From positions 1 through 51,720 of the forward strand of contig JBOFRL010000053.1 in assembly GCA_051650965.1 (NCBI GenBank): a DNA stretch of 51,720 nucleotides, given 5' to 3'. Of the stretch, positions 8,541-16,558 are shown piece by piece. The notes below the pieces were generated by a model. The model did not search any database and was not told the origin of the DNA. It saw only the letters and a list, made by a program, of their open reading frames with translations. The stretch is from Enterovibrio sp051650965. Its GTDB lineage: Bacteria > Pseudomonadota > Gammaproteobacteria > Enterobacterales > Vibrionaceae. The stretch's first letter is position 1; every line of letters starts with the position of its first letter. A program made the translations under genes and the position numbers.

Positions 8541-9122
8541 ATGGCGTTTGAGTTACCCGCTCTTCCTTATCCTAAAAATGCGCTAGAACCACACATTTCA
8601 GCTGAAACCCTTGACTATCACCACGGTAAACACCACAACACATACGTGGTTAAACTCAATGGTCTTATCGCTGGTACTGAGCTCGAGCACAAATCACTCG
8701 AAGAGATAATTAAGACGTCAACTGGCGCCATTTTTAATAACGCTGCGCAGATCTGGAACCACACTTTTTACTGGCATTGCCTAAGCCCAAATGGCGGCGG
8801 CGAGCCAACTGGCGAGTTAGCGCAAGCTATCACCAAAGCATTTGGTTCTTTTGAAAAATTTAAGACCCAATTTGCAGAAGCGGCAGTGAACAACTTCGGT
8901 TCATCTTGGACGTGGCTGGTGAAAAAAGCTGACGGCACTCTGGCGATCGTTAACACTTCAAACGCCGGCACGCCGATGACTGAAGGGCACACAGCGCTGT
9001 TGACCGTTGATCTGTGGGAGCACGCCTACTACATCGATTTTCGCAACCTGCGCCCTAATTACCTCACTGCATTCTGGCAGCTGGTTAACTGGGAATTTGC
9101 GAGCAAAAACTTCGCAGGCTAA
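8541..9122 (+). CDS. sodB: Iron superoxide dismutase
   Basis: This 193-residue Fe/Mn-family superoxide dismutase is cytoplasmic and converts superoxide to peroxide and oxygen. Metal ligands are visible: His in DYHHGKHHNTYV, His in WNHTFYWHCL, and Asp/His in DLWEHAYYIDF. The Gln in NNAAQIWNHTF and the motif NTSNAGTPMTEG are typical of the iron form. Length equals that of E. coli SodB (193). GGAG lies 7 nt before the ATG, and a strong terminator follows. An FNR-like palindrome upstream suggests oxygen-linked control. Confidence 0.95.
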   Translation: MAFELPALPYPKNALEPHISAETLDYHHGKHHNTYVVKLNGLIAGTELEHKSLEEIIKTSTGAIFNNAAQIWNHTFYWHCLSPNGGGEPTGELAQAITKAFGSFEKFKTQFAEAAVNNFGSSWTWLVKKADGTLAIVNTSNAGTPMTEGHTALLTVDLWEHAYYIDFRNLRPNYLTAFWQLVNWEFASKNFAG

Positions 9123-9141
9123 TTGCCCCAATCTTTATAAG

Positions 9142-9170
9142 AAAAAACCGCACTTGGCGGTTTTTTCTTT
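9142..9170. terminator. Intrinsic terminator after sodB
   Basis: AAAAAACCGC/GCGGTTTTTT forms a strong bidirectional hairpin between sodB and the convergent asd gene. Confidence 0.85.
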
Positions 9171-9191
9171 TTATCGCACGCAAACTTATCG

Positions 9192-10310
9192 CTATTCAAT
9201 TTCTGACAAAATAATGCGCAGCACACGGCGTAAAGGCTCAGCCGCGCCCCACAATAGCTGATCGCCAACCGTGAAAGCGTTTAAGTAATGCTCGCCCATA
9301 GTCATTTTGCGCAGACGGCCGATAGGAATAGATAAGCTGCCGCTCACACTCGCGGGTGTCAGCTGCTGCATCGTCACATCACGCTGATTTTCCACAACTT
9401 TAACCCATTTGTTGTGCCCTGCGATCATCGCTGTGATCTCATCTAACGGCGCAGCTTTTTTCAGTTTGATGGTCAACGCTTGGCTATGGCAGCGCATCGC
9501 GCCGACGCGCACGCAAGTGCCATCGATGGGAATAGGATTTGCGCTTTTGCCCAAAATTTTGTTCGCCTCAACCATCGCCTTCCACTCTTCCTTGCTCTGG
9601 CCGTTTTGCAGCGCCACATCAATCCAAGGAATAAGCGAGCCTGCTAACGGCGCGCCAAAGGCTTGAGCCGGAAACGCTTCGCTTGCCAGCGTGCCAGTCA
9701 CCGTTTTATCAATCTCTAAAATTGAGCTTGCCGGATCGCAAAGTTTTGGCTGCACCGCGTGAAAAATGGTGCCCATCTGCTGCAACAGCTCGCGCATATT
9801 TTGCGCGCCTGCGCCCGATGCGGCTTGGTACGTGTGCGAGCTGACCCACTCGATGAGATCTGCCTCATACAGGCCGCCAAGCGCCAGCAGCATCAAGCTG
9901 ACCGTACAATTTCCCCCCACAAACGCACGCACGCCCTTGTTAATGCCTTGACGGATCTGCGCAAGATTGAGCGGATCGAGCGCGATAATGGCGCTGTCTT
10001 GCATGCGCAGCGTAGAGGCCGCATCAATCCAAAATCCACGCCAACTGCTAGCGATAAGCTTTGGATAGATAGCTTCGGTATAACTGCCACCTTGGCAAGA
10101 AATTATGATATCAAGCTTTCTTAGCAGCTCGAGATCATAGGCGTCTTGCACTGCCGTTTGCGTGGGCGCCCAAGCTGGAGGGGCCAATCCTGCTTGAGAG
10201 GTACTAAAAAAAACCGGCTCGATCAGCGCAAAGTCGCCTTCTTGCTGCATGCGCTGCATCAATACCGAGCCGACCATTCCACGCCAGCCCACCAACCCCA
10301 CTTTTTGCAT
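9192..10310 (-). CDS. asd: Aspartate-semialdehyde dehydrogenase
   Basis: This 372-residue enzyme makes aspartate semialdehyde from aspartyl phosphate with NADPH, the branch point to lysine/diaminopimelate, threonine and methionine. It shows the NADP-binding start VGLVGWRGMVGSVL, the catalytic Cys135 in FVGGNCTVSL, and the substrate-binding His in AMRCHSQALTIKL. Length and residue numbering match the Gram-negative Asd of E. coli. GGGATTAA precedes the ATG on the minus strand. The 257-nt upstream gap shared with yjiH is too short to hold a lysine riboswitch in addition to promoters, and I see none. Confidence 0.95.
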   Translation of the reverse strand: MQKVGLVGWRGMVGSVLMQRMQQEGDFALIEPVFFSTSQAGLAPPAWAPTQTAVQDAYDLELLRKLDIIISCQGGSYTEAIYPKLIASSWRGFWIDAASTLRMQDSAIIALDPLNLAQIRQGINKGVRAFVGGNCTVSLMLLALGGLYEADLIEWVSSHTYQAASGAGAQNMRELLQQMGTIFHAVQPKLCDPASSILEIDKTVTGTLASEAFPAQAFGAPLAGSLIPWIDVALQNGQSKEEWKAMVEANKILGKSANPIPIDGTCVRVGAMRCHSQALTIKLKKAAPLDEITAMIAGHNKWVKVVENQRDVTMQQLTPASVSGSLSIPIGRLRKMTMGEHYLNAFTVGDQLLWGAAEPLRRVLRIILSEIE

Positions 10311-10430
10311 TTTAATCCCTCATATTTTTGATCACGACATCTAGCAGACCTAACTTACTCAATTTACGGCAGATATTCCATCATCTTTGCCTTTACGATA
10401 AAGTAGCCATGTAAGCCACCACTTATCTTG

Positions 10431-10496
10431 TTCACTTTGTGAATAGATCCCCGCGCAAGCGCGCCCTCGTTAAACTTCGTCGCTAACCCGTTAGCG
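10431..10496. promoter_or_regulatory. Two inverted repeats upstream of yjiH
   Basis: In the asd-yjiH gap, TTCAC-TTT-GTGAA (10431-10443) and CGCTAA-CCCG-TTAGCG (10481-10496) are perfect inverted repeats. They lie 125 and 72 nt before the yjiH start and have no T-run, so they look like operators rather than terminators. Which regulator would bind is unknown. Confidence 0.4.
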
Positions 10497-10567
10497 GTAT
10501 TTTGACTTTCGGTACCTTGGCACAATTTGGTGGCAATAAGTTATCTTTTTGTTTATTAGGGGTAAAA

Positions 10568-11287
10568 ATGTCTAGCAAATCGTCTAGCGATACAAAAAAA
10601 ACGATTATTAGTTACTGCACACTCGCCTTCGCAGTGGTCTTTTTCTCTGGCCTGTTGAAATCCAATGAATGGTACGGCGTGTTCGACTTTACCACGCTCA
10701 ACGGCTCCTTCGGCACGCTGGTGCACACGGTAAAACAGACCGCAACGGGCGCTGTAGAGACGGCGACAACCACCATGCGCGGCCACGGCGGCAGCGGCGC
10801 GACCGATGGCTTTTTATTTGCGCTGACGTTGATCCCAACGGTTATGTTCGCGCTTGGCATGATCAACGTGCTTGAGCACTATGGCGCACTTGACGCCGCG
10901 CGCAAGCTGCTCTCTCCGCTGCTAAAGCCGCTAATGAGCATTCCAGGTACGTCTGGCCTTGCGCTGATCGCCTCGCTGCAAAGCGCAGATGCGGGCGCCG
11001 CGATGACGCGCCAGCTAAAAGACACCGGTCTTTTGCGCCAAAATGAGATCAACACCTTTGCCATGTTCCAGTTTTCTGCAGGCGCTGCGATCGTGAACTT
11101 TTTCTCATCGGGCGCGGTACTGTTTACTCTGACGCTGCCAGATGGCACAGCAGCGGTGAGCACGTCTATCGGCCTTGCGGTTGCTGTTATGTTTATCTTT
11201 AAAATCGTTGGCGCCAACCTGTTTCGCCTGTACCTGAAATTGACTGACAAAGATCAATCAAACAACACACTGTCTGCACAAGGATAA
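10568..11287 (+). CDS. yjiH: YjiH-like nucleoside-recognition (Gate) membrane protein
   Basis: This roughly 239-residue integral membrane protein has the Gate domain that defines the nucleoside-recognition/YjiH family. Segments include ALTLIPTVMFALGMINVLEHYG, LLSPLLKPLMSIPGTSGLALIASLQSADAGAAM and a Phe/Gly-rich helix FQFSAGAAIVNFFSSGAVLF. The ATG at 10568 has AGGGG just upstream; a longer frame from a TTG at 10502 lacks one. It is the first gene of a three-gene operon with yjiG (5 nt gap) and an M20 peptidase. In E. coli yjiG and yjiH lie beside iadA, an isoaspartyl dipeptidase, so pairing with a peptidase is a conserved theme. I infer peptide or amino-acid derivative transport. Confidence 0.75.
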   Translation: MSSKSSSDTKKTIISYCTLAFAVVFFSGLLKSNEWYGVFDFTTLNGSFGTLVHTVKQTATGAVETATTTMRGHGGSGATDGFLFALTLIPTVMFALGMINVLEHYGALDAARKLLSPLLKPLMSIPGTSGLALIASLQSADAGAAMTRQLKDTGLLRQNEINTFAMFQFSAGAAIVNFFSSGAVLFTLTLPDGTAAVSTSIGLAVAVMFIFKIVGANLFRLYLKLTDKDQSNNTLSAQG

Positions 11288-11292
11288 CCATC

Positions 11293-11754
11293 ATGAGTGA
11301 TGTAAAAAAACCAATGATCACCGACATTTTCGTCGAAGGCGCGAAAAAAGGTTGGGGAATTGCGACAAGCTCCACAGTTCCTAACGTGTTGATGGCGTTT
11401 GTGATCATTAAAGCGCTGCAAATTACCGGCGCACTGACAATGATGGGCAAAGTTTTTGCGCCAGTGATGGGACTGTTTGGCCTGCCAGGCGAAGCGGCGG
11501 CTGTACTTATCGGCGCATGGATGTCGATGGGCGGCGGCGTAGGCGTGGTGGTTGGCCTGTTCGGTCAAGGCATTTTAGATGGCGCTGACATCGCGATTTT
11601 AACGCCAGCCATCTACCTGATGGGCTCGCAAGTGCAATACTTAGGCCGCATTTTGGGCCCTATCGGCATCGAAGGCCGCCATATTCCAGTCATGATCGGC
11701 ATCTCCGTGCTTAACGCCATGGGCGCCATGCTGGTTATGAACTTTTTCGTTTAG
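11293..11754 (+). CDS. yjiG: YjiG-like nucleoside-recognition membrane protein
   Basis: This 153-residue membrane protein is the partner half of the YjiH/YjiG pair. Four hydrophobic helices are visible, with conserved Gly-rich loops such as GLFGLPGEAAAVLIGAWMS and MGGGVGVVVGLFGQG. It ends in GMLVMNFFV-like sequence 8 nt before the peptidase start. GGATAACC precedes its ATG. The YjiG and YjiH halves together resemble one full Gate-domain transporter such as SpmA/SpmB. The substrate is not known; the downstream amidohydrolase suggests a peptide or acyl-amino acid. Confidence 0.75.
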   Translation: MSDVKKPMITDIFVEGAKKGWGIATSSTVPNVLMAFVIIKALQITGALTMMGKVFAPVMGLFGLPGEAAAVLIGAWMSMGGGVGVVVGLFGQGILDGADIAILTPAIYLMGSQVQYLGRILGPIGIEGRHIPVMIGISVLNAMGAMLVMNFFV

Positions 11755-11762
11755 GATCTACT

Positions 11763-12896
11763 GTGAAAATGAATTTAGACAATTACTTAGCCGATCTGCG
11801 TACTCTGGTTAACATCGACTGTGGCACTTACACACTGTCAGGGATCGAGCAAGTTGCAGATTTTATGGAAAAAAAATACCAAACTTTACCCAATTTCGTC
11901 AGCAAGCGCGTCGATTGCGGGAAAGCTGGCGTCGGCCTTGAAGTTCGCAACCAAGCAGACAATGGCACTATCGACATTTTGCTGATAGGTCATATGGATA
12001 CCGTTTTTCCGGTAGGCACGGTCGCGAGGCGCCCGTTTAGCCTTGATGAAGCAGCTAATCGCGCCTACGGCCCTGGCGTTTCAGACATGAAATCTGGCCT
12101 ACTTGGCATTTTTTATGCGCTGCAGCAACTTGATCCTGCGCTACGCGACAAACTTTCTATCTGCGTTTGCATGAACCCAGACGAAGAGACCGGCTCGCTG
12201 GACTCAAGCGAGTGGATTGCGCAGTGTGCTAAGCAGGCGCGCGTGGTTTTAGTGGCAGAATGCGCCCGTGCTGACGGTTCACTGGTCAAAGCGCGTAAAG
12301 GCGTCGCCGGTTACAAACTTGAGCTGCACGGCAAAGCGGCGCACGCTGGCAACGATCCACAAAATGGTCGCAGCGCGATCGCCGAGCTTGCGCACTGGAT
12401 CTTAGCCACCACGCAAATGAACGATTTTGAGCAAGGCACCACTGTCAATGTCGGCGTGATCAATGGCGGCAGCTCTGTCAACGTCGTCGCCGAATACGCC
12501 TCGGCACTGATCGACGTGCGTTTTTGGGATAACGACGAATACGCCAAAATCGACGCGAAATTGAATGCGTTGAGCCAAGCGCCGTTTACGCCAGACATTA
12601 AGGTGAGCCTGACGCGCGAAGCGTACAAGCCTGCCATGACGCCAAGCGCGCAAACTGAGCAGCTGATGGGCTTAGTTGAGCAAGCAGGGCAAGAACTAGC
12701 GCTGCCTATCACGTGGCAAGCGGTTGGTGGCGGCTCTGACGCCAATTTATGCGCCGTGCTTGGCGTACCAACGCTCGACGGCTTTGGCCCGATCGGCGGC
12801 GCGCTGCACAGCGACGCAGAGTGGCTACAGCTTGATTCAATCGAGCCGCGCGTCACGTTACTGCGCCGCGTGATCGAAAAAATCGCGACAGCTTAA
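11763..12896 (+). CDS. M20 family metallopeptidase, carboxypeptidase G2-like
   Basis: This 377-residue dizinc hydrolase of the M20 family most resembles glutamate carboxypeptidases (CPG2 type). Metal ligands lie in LLIGHMDTVFP (His, Asp), GPGVSDMKSG (bridging Asp), MNPDEETGS (Glu-Glu), VLVAECAR (Glu) and GALHSDAEW (His). The dimerisation domain is inserted around GKAAHAGNDPQNGRSAI. Translation probably starts at the GTG at 11763, six nucleotides after AGGA; an ATG two codons later is the alternative. No signal peptide is visible, so it is cytoplasmic. Its place behind yjiH-yjiG suggests it cleaves a compound imported by that pair, releasing a C-terminal amino acid such as glutamate. Confidence 0.8.
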   Translation: MKMNLDNYLADLRTLVNIDCGTYTLSGIEQVADFMEKKYQTLPNFVSKRVDCGKAGVGLEVRNQADNGTIDILLIGHMDTVFPVGTVARRPFSLDEAANRAYGPGVSDMKSGLLGIFYALQQLDPALRDKLSICVCMNPDEETGSLDSSEWIAQCAKQARVVLVAECARADGSLVKARKGVAGYKLELHGKAAHAGNDPQNGRSAIAELAHWILATTQMNDFEQGTTVNVGVINGGSSVNVVAEYASALIDVRFWDNDEYAKIDAKLNALSQAPFTPDIKVSLTREAYKPAMTPSAQTEQLMGLVEQAGQELALPITWQAVGGGSDANLCAVLGVPTLDGFGPIGGALHSDAEWLQLDSIEPRVTLLRRVIEKIATA

Positions 12897-12920
12897 GGCT
12901 TGCGTGCAAGAGCAAAAAAT

Positions 12921-12946
12921 AAAGCGGCCTGAACGCCGCTTTTTTG
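12921..12946. terminator. Terminator between the M20 gene and yejK
   Basis: AAAGCGGC-CTGAAC-GCCGCTTTTTT forms a strong hairpin between the convergent genes. It has A-run and T-run sides, so it can act in both directions. Confidence 0.85.
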
Positions 12947-12965
12947 TTAATTGATTTTGCTAAGT

Positions 12966-13973
12966 TTATTGCTGCTCAAGGTAGCGTTTAAGCTGATCAC
13001 GCAAATTCGGCGGCGTACCTTTTAGCGTCAGCGTATCAGTTTGCGGATCGTACGCGATGCGCTCGCCTAGCAGCAGACTGTCAAAATTGATTGAAACGCC
13101 GCCGCCACTGCCAACAAACTTGGTCAATTTACGCACAACGGCGCGATCGGCAGGAAAACTCTCTTCAAGATCATACGATTGCTCTTTAGCAAACTGGGCA
13201 AAATCGCCCGCCGGACTTGGCGCAAGCGTCTGCGCAAGCGTTTCAATTTTTAGCTCCTCGCCCGCTTTTAGCTGCGTGCTCGCATAGTCGTGCAGCTGCT
13301 GACGGCACTGCTGCTTCTCCTCATTGCTAAATTGCGCCTGTGTGCAATACTCCTCAACGGCTTGCACCAGCAGCGTGTTTTGCGCTTTAGGATCAAGCCC
13401 TACCTCGGCCTGCATAAAGTCGAGGAAGAAGTCTGCCACTTTGCGGCCAACGCGCCCTTTAATGTAGGTGAGGTAACGATTTGATCCCGCGCCACTTTCC
13501 CAAGAGCACAAATCGATGCAAGCGGCAATGCTCATGGTAGGCAGATCGAGATAATCGGTGCTGCTTAAATCGAGATCCGCGGTAAGTTTCATGCTCGATT
13601 TGCAATCAAGCAGACCAATAAAAAGGTACTCACTCGCCAGCGCGCGATATTGCGCCAGCACCAGCGTCCCTTCATCCGCAAATGGATATTTACATAACTC
13701 ATCTTTCAATTTTGCTGTTGCAATGGTAGAAAAGGAGAGAAAATCTAGTGCACCTTGGCGCATGCGCGTGAGCAAATTGGCAAACTCGCTCTCAGCGGTA
13801 AAATGGCCAAATCCTTTGGCTTCTTTGCTCATGTAGATCTGGTGAAGCTGGCTAACAAACTCCGCGGTCGCCGCTGAGTGTTCAAGCTGCTGCTCGCGCA
13901 GTTGCACGACAAGTTCGCCGTCGGCGGTTTTTTTAAGTTGATGAATAATGAGGTGCGATAAGCTTAAGCTCAT
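12966..13973 (-). CDS. yejK: Nucleoid-associated protein YejK (NdpA)
   Basis: This 335-residue nucleoid-associated protein starts MSLSLSHLIIHQLKK and carries the family hallmarks SFSTIATAKLKDELCKYPF, YLTYIKGRVGRKVADFF and the C-terminal VSINFDSLLLGERIAYDP. YejK associates with the nucleoid and interacts with topoisomerases in E. coli. The reading frame continues 52 codons upstream, but that extension crosses the divergent yejL start and has no ribosome binding site, so I set the start at 13973. It is divergent from yejL, the usual arrangement. Confidence 0.92.
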   Translation of the reverse strand: MSLSLSHLIIHQLKKTADGELVVQLREQQLEHSAATAEFVSQLHQIYMSKEAKGFGHFTAESEFANLLTRMRQGALDFLSFSTIATAKLKDELCKYPFADEGTLVLAQYRALASEYLFIGLLDCKSSMKLTADLDLSSTDYLDLPTMSIAACIDLCSWESGAGSNRYLTYIKGRVGRKVADFFLDFMQAEVGLDPKAQNTLLVQAVEEYCTQAQFSNEEKQQCRQQLHDYASTQLKAGEELKIETLAQTLAPSPAGDFAQFAKEQSYDLEESFPADRAVVRKLTKFVGSGGGVSINFDSLLLGERIAYDPQTDTLTLKGTPPNLRDQLKRYLEQQ

Positions 13974-14048
13974 GGTAAAAATCGTTCCGTACTTGTGGAG
14001 GGGTGAGGTATTATAGCCAGCTTTACTCATAACAAAGCAAGAGGGCAT

Positions 14049-14279
14049 ATGCCTGTAAAATCGAAGTACCAAGATCAGGACGTTGAAATTATTCTCAATG
14101 AGCTCGTTGCTGTTTTGCAGCAGCGCCAAGTACCGACAGACCTCTCATTAATGGTAATCGGTGATCTGGCAAGCCACATCATTAATTGCAACTTAGCCTC
14201 TAACCAACGTAAGCTAATTGCAGAAAAATTTTCTCAAGCTCTGCTTTCATCAGTCGCGACCGATCAAAGCTTGGGATAG
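14049..14279 (+). CDS. yejL: YejL family (DUF1414) protein
   Basis: This 76-residue cytoplasmic protein matches E. coli YejL over its length, with the conserved PTDLSLMVIGDLASHIIN and IA-x-x-F-x-x-AL-x-SS segments. It is all-helical and of unknown function. It lies directly upstream of yejM (33 nt gap) and is probably cotranscribed with it. GAGGGC lies close before the ATG. Confidence 0.9.
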   Translation: MPVKSKYQDQDVEIILNELVAVLQQRQVPTDLSLMVIGDLASHIINCNLASNQRKLIAEKFSQALLSSVATDQSLG

Positions 14280-14312
14280 CCACCACCAAAACTAAAGAAG
14301 AATTGATCCTAT

Positions 14313-16166
14313 ATGGTAGAGAGCGAAAAGCACACTAGAGAGACAATTTCACAACTGATAGGTTGGGGGCATTGGTTTAGCTTTTTCAATATCATTGCTG
14401 CCATGCTACTCGGTTATAGTTATATTTCGCAGTCTGGCTGGCCAAACACACTGTTGGGACAACTTTACCAATTGGTGAGCTGGATTGGCCACTTTGGTTT
14501 TTTGATCTTTGCCGTATACGTTTTAGTGGTTTTTCCTGCAAGTTTTATCATCCGCTCACCGCGCCTGATGCGCATGTTTGCGGTATTGGTGGCAACGGCA
14601 GGATTAACCATCCTGCTGCTTGATATTTATGCTTATCAGCAACTTGGCCTGCACCTCAACCCGATGGTGTGGAAGCTGCTGCTCAGCGCCGACAATTTAG
14701 ATCGCTACGCGCAGTCGCAGCACCTGTTCATCTCCGTTCCAGCCATTTTCATCACCGAGCTGCTGATTGCCGAGTGGGTGTGGAACAAGCGGCGCAATTT
14801 ATCGCGTAAGCAAGTCGGCAAGCCGATTGTGCTGGTGTTTGCCTGCAGTTTTATCAGCTCGCACCTGATCTACATTTGGGCGGATGCCTACCTTTACAGC
14901 GCCGTCACCGCGCAGCGCTCTAATTTTCCGCTCTCCTATCCGATGACGGCCAAAAGTTTTATGGAAAAATATGGTCTTTTGGATAGAAAAGAGTACCTGC
15001 GCCGCCGCGCCGAGCAAGGCGAGCAAGACAGCGACGTGCTGCGCTACCCGATCGAGCCATTGTCATTCTCTTTCCCTGCCAAAAAATCCAATATTTTGCT
15101 GGTGATGGTGGAAAGTTTGCGCGCCGATATGCTTAACGCGCAAGTAATGCCGCAAATGACGCAATTTGCAGAGCAAAATATCAAGTTTGCGCGCCATTTT
15201 AGCAGCGGCAACGACGCGATGGCTGGCACTTTTGGCCTCTTTTTCTCGCTGCCAAGCCACTACGCGCACAGCGCACGCAGCGAAGGAGTCACGCCCATTT
15301 GGCTCACCACTTTGCAGCGCTACAACTACCAATTTGGCCTATTTAGCGGCGATAATTTTTCTAACCCTATCTATTTTCGAACAATTTTTGGCAAAGAGCT
15401 TGAGCATTTTAAGCCAACCCTCAATGCCCCTGCGTGGAAAACCGACCAGCTTGCGCTGCAAAGTGCTCTTGAGTGGATCGACACGCAAAAGCAGCCTTGG
15501 TTTAGCTACGTAGAGCTCACCAATATCAAACATTTTGAGCAAGGTGGTGATTATCCTGATCATTTCACGCCGTCACTCAGCAGCCTGCAAAAAATCGAGC
15601 AGCACAGCGCCGTGGTGCTAAAAAACAGCTATCAAAACGCCACGCGCTACACCGACAGTTTGCTTGGCGATTTTATCCAAAAGCTGCGCGAAAGTGGCAA
15701 GCTCAAAAACACCATCGTCATTATCACCGCCAACCACGGCAATGAATTTAATGAAACCGGCACCAGCAGCTGGGGCTTTAACTCCAACTACAGTCGCTAT
15801 CAGATCCAAGTGCCATTTTTGATGCATTGGCCTAAGCGTCCCGCGCAAGTTGTGCAAAACGCCAGCTCTCATCTCGATTTAGTCCCCACTTTGATGGAAG
15901 AGGCGCTCGGGGTCACCTCGCCGAGCCGCTACTACTCAAGTGGCAGCAACCTTTTTGATGTGGCTGACACGCCTAAAAAATGGCTACTGGCCGGCGACAG
16001 TCAAGACATTGTATTGATTCAGGAAAACAAGACCACCGTGGTGGACAAGTTTGGCAATTACAATGTGTTTGATGGCAACTACAAACTGCAGCCGCAAGCT
16101 AAGCCAGAACTGTCGATGCTTATGCAGGCGATGCACGAGCTTAAACGTTTCTACATTGAGGACTAA
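14313..16166 (+). CDS. yejM: YejM/PbgA/LapC inner-membrane LPS-sensing protein
   Basis: This 617-residue protein has five N-terminal membrane helices (about residues 15-190) followed by a large periplasmic domain of the sulfatase/alkaline phosphatase fold. The periplasmic part starts near SNILLVMVESLRADMLN and holds FSSGNDAMAGTFGLFFSLPS and IVIITANHGNEFNETG. In E. coli YejM binds lipopolysaccharide and controls LpxC proteolysis through LapB. Several canonical sulfatase catalytic positions look degenerate, consistent with a binding rather than hydrolytic role. It is about 30 residues longer than the E. coli protein. It is followed by tRNA-Pro, as in E. coli, where proL lies next to yejM. Confidence 0.92.
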   Translation: MVESEKHTRETISQLIGWGHWFSFFNIIAAMLLGYSYISQSGWPNTLLGQLYQLVSWIGHFGFLIFAVYVLVVFPASFIIRSPRLMRMFAVLVATAGLTILLLDIYAYQQLGLHLNPMVWKLLLSADNLDRYAQSQHLFISVPAIFITELLIAEWVWNKRRNLSRKQVGKPIVLVFACSFISSHLIYIWADAYLYSAVTAQRSNFPLSYPMTAKSFMEKYGLLDRKEYLRRRAEQGEQDSDVLRYPIEPLSFSFPAKKSNILLVMVESLRADMLNAQVMPQMTQFAEQNIKFARHFSSGNDAMAGTFGLFFSLPSHYAHSARSEGVTPIWLTTLQRYNYQFGLFSGDNFSNPIYFRTIFGKELEHFKPTLNAPAWKTDQLALQSALEWIDTQKQPWFSYVELTNIKHFEQGGDYPDHFTPSLSSLQKIEQHSAVVLKNSYQNATRYTDSLLGDFIQKLRESGKLKNTIVIITANHGNEFNETGTSSWGFNSNYSRYQIQVPFLMHWPKRPAQVVQNASSHLDLVPTLMEEALGVTSPSRYYSSGSNLFDVADTPKKWLLAGDSQDIVLIQENKTTVVDKFGNYNVFDGNYKLQPQAKPELSMLMQAMHELKRFYIED

Positions 16167-16272
16167 CTTGCTGCGATCTGTAGCGAATTTAGTCAATCTG
16201 TAACGATGGCTTCACACTTTTGATGGTTTATTCTTGACAGACAAAGTGTGGAGCCGTAACATGCAACGCGTT

Positions 16273-16349
16273 CGGACTGTAGCGCAGCTTGGTAGCGCAC
16301 TGTCATGGGGTGTCAGGGGTCGCTGGTTCAAATCCAGTCAGTCCGACCA
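16273..16349 (+). tRNA. tRNA-Pro(GGG)
   Basis: This is a 77-nt cloverleaf with acceptor stem CGGACTG/CAGTCCG, D-arm GCGC-AGCTTGGTA-GCGC, anticodon loop ATGGGGT (anticodon GGG), T-loop TTCAAAT and an encoded CCA. It closely resembles E. coli proL, including the T-T mismatch in the anticodon stem. Its 3' 36 nt are the left direct repeat of an integrated element. Confidence 0.95.
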
Positions 16350-16350
16350 T
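16314..16350 (+). repeat. attL: 37-bp direct repeat within the tRNA-Pro 3' end
   Basis: The stretch from CAGGGGTCGCTGG to GACCAT is identical to 18532-18568. It covers the 3' part of the anticodon arm, the T-arm, the acceptor strand and CCA, which is the usual target of tyrosine recombinases. The identical block ends one base after CCA. Confidence 0.9.
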
Positions 16351-16395
16351 ATACAGCAAGGCTTTAGAGAATTACTACCCCATTAACTTTTTGCT

Positions 16396-16419
16396 CTGTG
16401 ACTAATTCTGTGACTAATT
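16396..16419 (+). repeat. Tandem 12-bp repeat beside attL
   Basis: CTGTGACTAATT occurs twice in tandem, 46 nt inside the left end of the island. Short directly repeated sites near a tRNA att junction are typical of integrase arm-type binding sites. That role is inferred. Confidence 0.5.
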
Positions 16420-16558
16420 TTCTAAATTAGGATCAAAAATGGCGATTTGATACACGCCAAATATCCAATCTTTCAGTCCGTATTGTTAAAGAGAGCGGAA
16501 AATCGGTTTTTCTTATTCTCGCCGTTAATATGCGCCCCGGTATCCATCTGTAATCATA

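Noticed and set aside
10311..10567. A lysine riboswitch in front of asd.
   Set aside because: No conserved lysine-riboswitch core is seen, and the stretch must also hold the yjiH promoter.
12311..12856. A long antisense frame (181 codons) inside the M20 peptidase gene.
   Set aside because: It mirrors the codon bias of a strongly supported gene and its product has no recognisable features.
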